The notes below the pieces were generated by a model. It was not told where the DNA came from. It did no database searches and was given only the letters and a program-made list of their open reading frames with translations. From Plumapathes pennacea (lineage: Eukaryota > Cnidaria > Anthozoa > Antipatharia > Myriopathidae), in contig OZ038465.1 of NCBI GenBank assembly GCA_964036295.1, positions 10,299,667 to 10,363,666 on the forward strand: a DNA stretch of 64,000 bases, written 5' to 3'. Below, piece by piece: positions 59,822 to 64,000 of the stretch. Each line of letters begins with the position of its first letter. Position 1 is the stretch's first letter. A program made the translations under genes and the position numbers.

Positions 59822-62482
59822 ATGGGCAACATAAATTACGCAGAAGCGACAATCGAGAAAAAACCTAAAGATACCCAACTTCTCTTTGCTGCTGAGAATG
59901 GAAACACAGAAAAACTGAAAGCTCTTGTTGCGGAAGGTAATGGCTGCGTCGACCCACCGAACAGTCGAGCTTTTACACCGCTCTTTCTTGCCGCAAAACA
60001 AGGCCACGAAGAGTGCGTCAGAACCCTGCTTGAGGCAGGTGCAAAGGTGGACGGAATTGGCCGCGACGTTAAAAACCTTACTCCCCTGTGGGTTGCAACG
60101 TTTGCTGGGCATGATGGTTGCGTTAAACTGTTGATCGATGCTGGTGCAAATTTGTCTGTTGGATACCCCAGGGATCCGATACACGTCGCAACTCAAGAGG
60201 GGCGCGTGAACTGTTTGAAGTTATTACTCGATGCCGGTGGACATGTTGACGAGACAGGCAATGTTGAACGTCTCAGTACCCCACTACACGCTTCATGTGA
60301 AATGGGACATTGGGAGTGCACCATTTTGTTGGTGAGTTGATCACCTCTAGGGAGTGGTGGGGGTACTTCGATGGGAGAGGGGTTGCCCATTGGGGTGGGT
60401 TATCAACCTACAGTCTGACGTGGATATGCTGGGCACAATAAAGTAATAAAGCACGTTTCATCAGCTTGCTACTGTATTTAAGAAATATAGCATGTCACCG
60501 TGTAATATAGCCTCATCTAAACCACAGGTGGCCCAAGCATTGGGAGTTATTCTGCTGATAGTTTGCAGGTGCAACTTAATGGCAGTTATAAGAGAATATA
60601 TGAGGATTTAACTTGATCTGACAAAAAGAATATTTACAAATAAATTGAAACTTGAACACACTGGCCAAGTTTGTCTGTCTCTCCTTCTTAACTCGGCGGG
60701 TTCTGGGGCCATTTAAGCCAGATTTGTCCTTGGTGGTCCCCAGGAAGTCATTTTTCTTGTGTTTTCTTGGGTGTACTATCTGTATTGTTCTGTTATGGTA
60801 ATCCTATTGGTACTCTTTTGTTTCTTTAGATACAGTTTGGCTATGATTTGGATGCATTTGATCCCCCAGGCTTCACCCCTCTCCATTCTGCTTGTTTCAA
60901 TGGCCATTACAACTCTGTACAGGTACAGTGCAAAAAAAACAAGTTTAATACCTACTACTGACTGGAAGCTTCAAAGATATTTTCCTACAGTAATCCTACA
61001 ACTCAGTGAACTGTGTGACATGTGTGTGTGTGTGTGTGTGTGTGTACAGCATGGCTAATATAAAATGTCAAACTGATAGGATACTAAAAGAAATGTTTAT
61101 TTCCCACAGGTGCTGGTTGAAGCTGGAGCAAAAGTGAATCAACTGTCTGATGGATGGAACTACACATCCGCCCTGCACATCTGTGCAGAGTACAACAGGG
61201 TGAAGATTTCAAGGTTGCTTCTCCAATATGGAGCCAATGTGTTTCTCAGGGACAGGGCCGGCTTTACCCCAAGACAGAAAGCCAGAGATATTGAATTGCA
61301 AGAAATCTTAGAAGAACGTGAAGGTACGCACATGTACCATATGTTCCCTCTAGTCTGGTCCCCAGACTGGACATTTTGGCAAGATCCTATAAGATCTTGT
61401 GACATCTTCTTAAGACTTTGTCTCACCAGAATCTTGGCAAGATGTTTGCCAAGATTCTCATCTGGGGTTTTAGCAAACTAAGAAGTTGTAACTTTCGGTA
61501 TGTGCATTCCAAAAGGGTGTGGTTTTAAATCATTTGTCTCAAATAGGTTCAGTGCAGTAGGTAGGTTTTGTTCTGAGGTCTAGGTATGGTTTTGACAGGT
61601 CAAGTAACTTCATCCTAAACTGTCTTATTTCATGACCTGTTTCTTTGGTAAGGAACTTATACTAAACAAAGACGTAAAACTTCTCTATCCTGAAATCTTG
61701 CACACATTCTTACAGCAGCTCACCTGCTGTTATGTCACACGTTATCACTCTCTTGGTTACCCTATTAAACTATATTGTGGTGTAACTTTGTTTGAGGTGT
61801 TGTGTCATTTTGGGAATATTCCATTTATTTCTATTCCGGAATAGGAATATACTGAATACCAGTTCCCAAAATAACAGACTTTGCGATTTTCCGAGAACAA
61901 AATAACTGACGTAACAGAATACGGCAAAAATACCAAAAGAACACGATTACCGTCTAGGCCCCGTTTACACTAGAGCGAATTTATCCGGATTCGAGACATT
62001 TGTTTCCGGATTCGTGAAAGCGTTTACACTAGTTTTTGTGAATTTGGTGTCATTTTTAGTGCGTCCAGAGAGAAAACAAATCCGGAATCGAAAGTGGGAA
62101 CTTTGTATCCGGATACTTTGTTATCCGAAATAGTTTTTAGTGTAAACGGGGCCCTATTCTGTCCATTTCGAATAAACCGCTATTCCGTCAATTCTGCTAT
62201 CGGGAGCAGAATGGATGGAATACTATTCTGTTTATTCCGGAATCGGAATCGGTCCCAAACGAACTCGATTGCCGTCTATTCCGGAATAGGAATAGACGGA
62301 ATAGACCCAACAGAACGCGCCCTAAGTCGTGGTACTTACTGATTTTTCTTGTGTTCACAGCTGAAACGGCTTCACTGAGGCAGCTCTGCCGCTGGAAATT
62401 GAGATCATATTTAGGACCGAAAGGTGTAAAAAGGATTCACGAGCTCCCGATTCCACAACAGGTTCAGGAGTATCTGCGGTGA
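59822..62482 (+). CDS. Ankyrin-repeat and SOCS-box protein (ASB family-like), four exons
   Basis: Exons are 59822-60331, 60830-60922, 61110-61323 and 62361-62482, with consistent phases and GT-AG introns; 312 residues. Residues about 13-260 hold seven or so ankyrin repeats (TPLFLAAKQGHEECVRTLL, TPLWVATFAGHDGCVKLL, DPIHVATQEGRVNCLKLLL, TPLHASCEMGHWEC, FTPLHSACFNGHYNSVQVL, SALHICAEYNRVKISRLLL). The last exon, SLRQLCRWKLRSYLG then IHELPIPQQVQEYL, is a SOCS box with the LCR BC-box and an LP.P..xYL Cul5-box-like end. Family members are substrate adaptors that recruit Elongin B/C and Cullin-5 for ubiquitination; the substrate is unknown. I chose ATG 59822 because the upstream frame has no ATG. The exact vertebrate orthologue is not resolved. 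Intron 3 contains nested MITEs. Confidence 0.88.
61021..61045. repeat. (GT)n microsatellite in ASB-like intron 2
   Basis: About twelve TG units lie between exons 2 and 3; probably polymorphic. Confidence 0.9.
61826..62324. mobile_element. Host repeat of the TATTCCGGAATAGGAATAG family, interrupted
   Basis: The right end (attccggaataggaatag, gacccaacagaacgcgccct) matches the terminus of the element at 24086-24314. The left portion begins tttctattccggaatagg but lacks the outermost GGGCGCGTTC segment, so the left end looks truncated or diverged. A second element is inserted at 61957-62153. Confidence 0.6.
61957..62153. mobile_element. Nested MITE (GGCCCCGTTTACACTA termini, CTA duplication)
   Basis: Inverted ends ggccccgtttacacta and tagtgtaaacggggcc lie 197 bp apart, flanked by CTA on both sides (61954-61956 and 62154-62156), consistent with a 3-bp target duplication. 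Internal modules such as tccggattcg are repeated in both orientations. It interrupts the host repeat. Confidence 0.8.
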
Positions 62483-62759
62483 CCCAAGCCACAGTCAGGT
62501 AAAAAATCCATGGCACCGATAGAAATGTTATGAGATGGACTCATACTCACAACCCGCGCCTCCACCTATAAACCACCTATATACAGTAAGATATACTTTT
62601 TCCATTTCGTACATTTTCTTTTCGAAAGGTTAAGATAAGGTGGGTAAGGGTGAACGCGCGCGCGTCTCGGGAACATCATAATGACGCCGGCGTGACGAAT
62701 TACGACGTCATAGACTAAACTAAACTAACAGCATAGTTGCAAGAAAAAAAGCGATACAT
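62483..62759. other. Spacer between ASB-like and RBR genes
   Basis: It holds the ASB 3' UTR and the upstream region of the RBR frame. I saw no canonical AATAAA. A CG-rich patch (gaacgcgcgcgcgtctcggg) lies near 62653-62672. The frame of the RBR protein is open back to 62724 without an ATG. Confidence 0.5.
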
Positions 62760-63809
62760 ATGAAAAAAACATCCATGAATCCTGACGACCCAAAAAACGA
62801 GCCAAGTCCCGCGGCAAAGGTAGAAATCTTGGGCTCGTCTGAAGTTCAACGAAAAAAAGCGATAAATATGAAGAAAACATCCAAGATTCCTGACGACCCA
62901 AAAAACAAGCCAAGTCCCGCGGCAAAGGAAGAAATCTCAGACGCGTCTGAAGTTCCACGAAAAAAAACGATACGTATGAAGAAAACATCTAAGATTCCTG
63001 GCGACCCAAAAAACAAGCCAAGTCACGCGAAAAAGGAAGAAATCGAGAAAATGTGCGACGTTTGCTTTAAAACAGTTCGTTCTTCGAAGTTTCCGTCGAC
63101 TAGACTCACCTGCAAGCACACTTGCTGCCGAGAATGCCTGGAAAGCTACTTCAAGGAGCGCATAGCTTCCGGCTTCATCAGCATCGGGTGCCCCTGGAAC
63201 GGCTGTGAGCAGACTTACTCCCCGGCTGATATCACGAGTATCCTAAGGACTCCCAGATGGAAAGAGAAGTACAGTCACCTATCGCTCACAAAAGCGCTGT
63301 TGAAAAATCCAGAAACCCGCTTCTGTCCAGGAGTGGATTGCCAGTATGCAGCCTTCGTACCTGCGGGCATTCAGTGCCCAGTGTTGACGTGCGAAAACCG
63401 CAACTGCGGCGTCAAATTCTGCTGCAAGTGCTCAGAAGTGTGGTGCGACCAACATCAGTGTAAACAGAAGGAACGCTTGCCCGAGACGAAGCGATGTCCT
63501 GGTTGCAAAGTCCCCCTGCACAAGATTGTTGACGGCGCATGTAACCAGATAACGTGTCGTATCTGCGAGAAGAGTTTCTGTTGGCTTTGTCTCCAGGAAC
63601 TGAATTCATGGTATAACCATGATCACTTCAGAATGAAGTGTCCTCTGTACGGCAAAAAGCGCTTCGGCAAAGGAAGACTGATGTTCAACAAGGCTGCGTA
63701 TGTTGGTGAAGTGGTGGTTGGCATTCCTTTAGCGGTTGGTGTAGCTGCAGGTATAGTCACAGATGGAGAAATCATTGTAGACTGTCTAAACGTCGTCTTT
63801 TTAGATTAG
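62760..63809 (+). CDS. RBR-type E3 ubiquitin ligase with N-terminal 36-residue repeats
   Basis: A single open frame of 349 residues ends at TAG 63807-63809. Residues 1-97 are two complete 36-residue repeats and a partial third, each starting MKKTS and containing DPKN(K/E)PS. RING1 spans about 99-149 (C99-x2-C102, C118-x-H120, C123, C126, C144, C149). The IBR zinc ligands fall between about 189 and 234. The Rcat domain begins CPGC at 246 and has DGAC with the likely catalytic Cys near 261, then C-x2-C and FCWLC. A hydrophobic stretch near 312-330 may be a membrane segment, as in some RBR ligases. RBR ligases pass ubiquitin from an E2 through the Rcat cysteine. The frame continues upstream to 62724 with RKKAIH, a partial repeat, so an additional 5' exon is possible. 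AATAAA at 63859-63864 is a likely polyadenylation signal. Confidence 0.9.
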   Translation: MKKTSMNPDDPKNEPSPAAKVEILGSSEVQRKKAINMKKTSKIPDDPKNKPSPAAKEEISDASEVPRKKTIRMKKTSKIPGDPKNKPSHAKKEEIEKMCDVCFKTVRSSKFPSTRLTCKHTCCRECLESYFKERIASGFISIGCPWNGCEQTYSPADITSILRTPRWKEKYSHLSLTKALLKNPETRFCPGVDCQYAAFVPAGIQCPVLTCENRNCGVKFCCKCSEVWCDQHQCKQKERLPETKRCPGCKVPLHKIVDGACNQITCRICEKSFCWLCLQELNSWYNHDHFRMKCPLYGKKRFGKGRLMFNKAAYVGEVVVGIPLAVGVAAGIVTDGEIIVDCLNVVFLD

Positions 63810-63865
63810 GGACTTTAAGATACAGGACGCGAGAGGACGACGGCAACGTCGGTGAAACAATAAAA

Positions 63866-63917
63866 CCCGCTATCTCGAACTCTTATGGGAGCGAGAAATA
63901 GTTCGAGCCATAGCGGG
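63866..63917. repeat. Hairpin just after the RBR polyadenylation signal
   Basis: cccgctatctcgaact and agttcgagccatagcggg pair around a short loop; the motif gttcgagacagcgggg appears again near 63972. Probably part of a small inverted-repeat element running to the window end. Confidence 0.6.
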
Positions 63918-64000
63918 CTTCTGCCAAGGGCAATTTCTACAAAGTTCATTTCCAAGAGAAATCGGAATCTGTTCGAGACAGCGGGGTTAGCATAAGCATA

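Noticed and set aside
1-64000. tRNA, rRNA or snRNA genes
   Set aside because: No cloverleaf box A/B pairs or conserved rRNA segments were recognised by eye; a covariance-model scan would be needed to exclude small RNAs.

Overview
This is nuclear DNA from an animal, most likely an anthozoan cnidarian (coral or sea anemone type). The evidence is many short GT-AG introns, animal-specific genes (a Ragulator subunit, an outer-arm axonemal dynein, an ankyrin/SOCS-box protein, an RBR ubiquitin ligase), and introns crowded with small inverted-repeat elements and LINE scraps. The animal assignment is firm; the anthozoan one is inference from protein similarity and repeat style.

Layout. 1-972 holds the last two exons of an unrecognised proline-rich protein (+). 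3565-6928 is a complete four-exon LAMTOR2 gene (+). 6929-9256 is non-coding, with a MITE-like element and a LINE relic. 9257-18409 is a head-to-tail satellite array of about 27 copies of a 334-bp monomer, lying between the 3' ends of two convergent genes. 18908-59289 (-) is a complete axonemal dynein heavy chain gene (outer-arm beta class, DNAH9/11/17). I could place 62 exons whose splice phases all agree, giving 13,398 coding nt including the stop, or 4,465 residues. A 532-bp head-to-head spacer separates it from a four-exon ankyrin-repeat/SOCS-box gene (+, 59822-62482). An RBR E3 ligase reading frame (+, 62760-63809) closes the window.

Function. The genes are not an operon and are not obviously one pathway. 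LAMTOR2 belongs to the lysosomal Ragulator scaffold for Rag GTPases and mTORC1. The dynein is a ciliary motor. The ASB-like and RBR proteins are two unrelated kinds of ubiquitin-ligase component. The dynein and ASB-like genes may share a bidirectional promoter.

What stands out is repeat biology: the patchwork higher-order satellite with a large internal inverted repeat in every monomer; a near-perfect foldback element ending 13 bp from a dynein splice donor; a GC-AG dynein intron carrying another element; a five-copy CCAAT-bearing dispersed repeat; and a MITE nested inside a host repeat in an ASB intron. No CRISPR array, rRNA, tRNA or complete autonomous transposon was seen.
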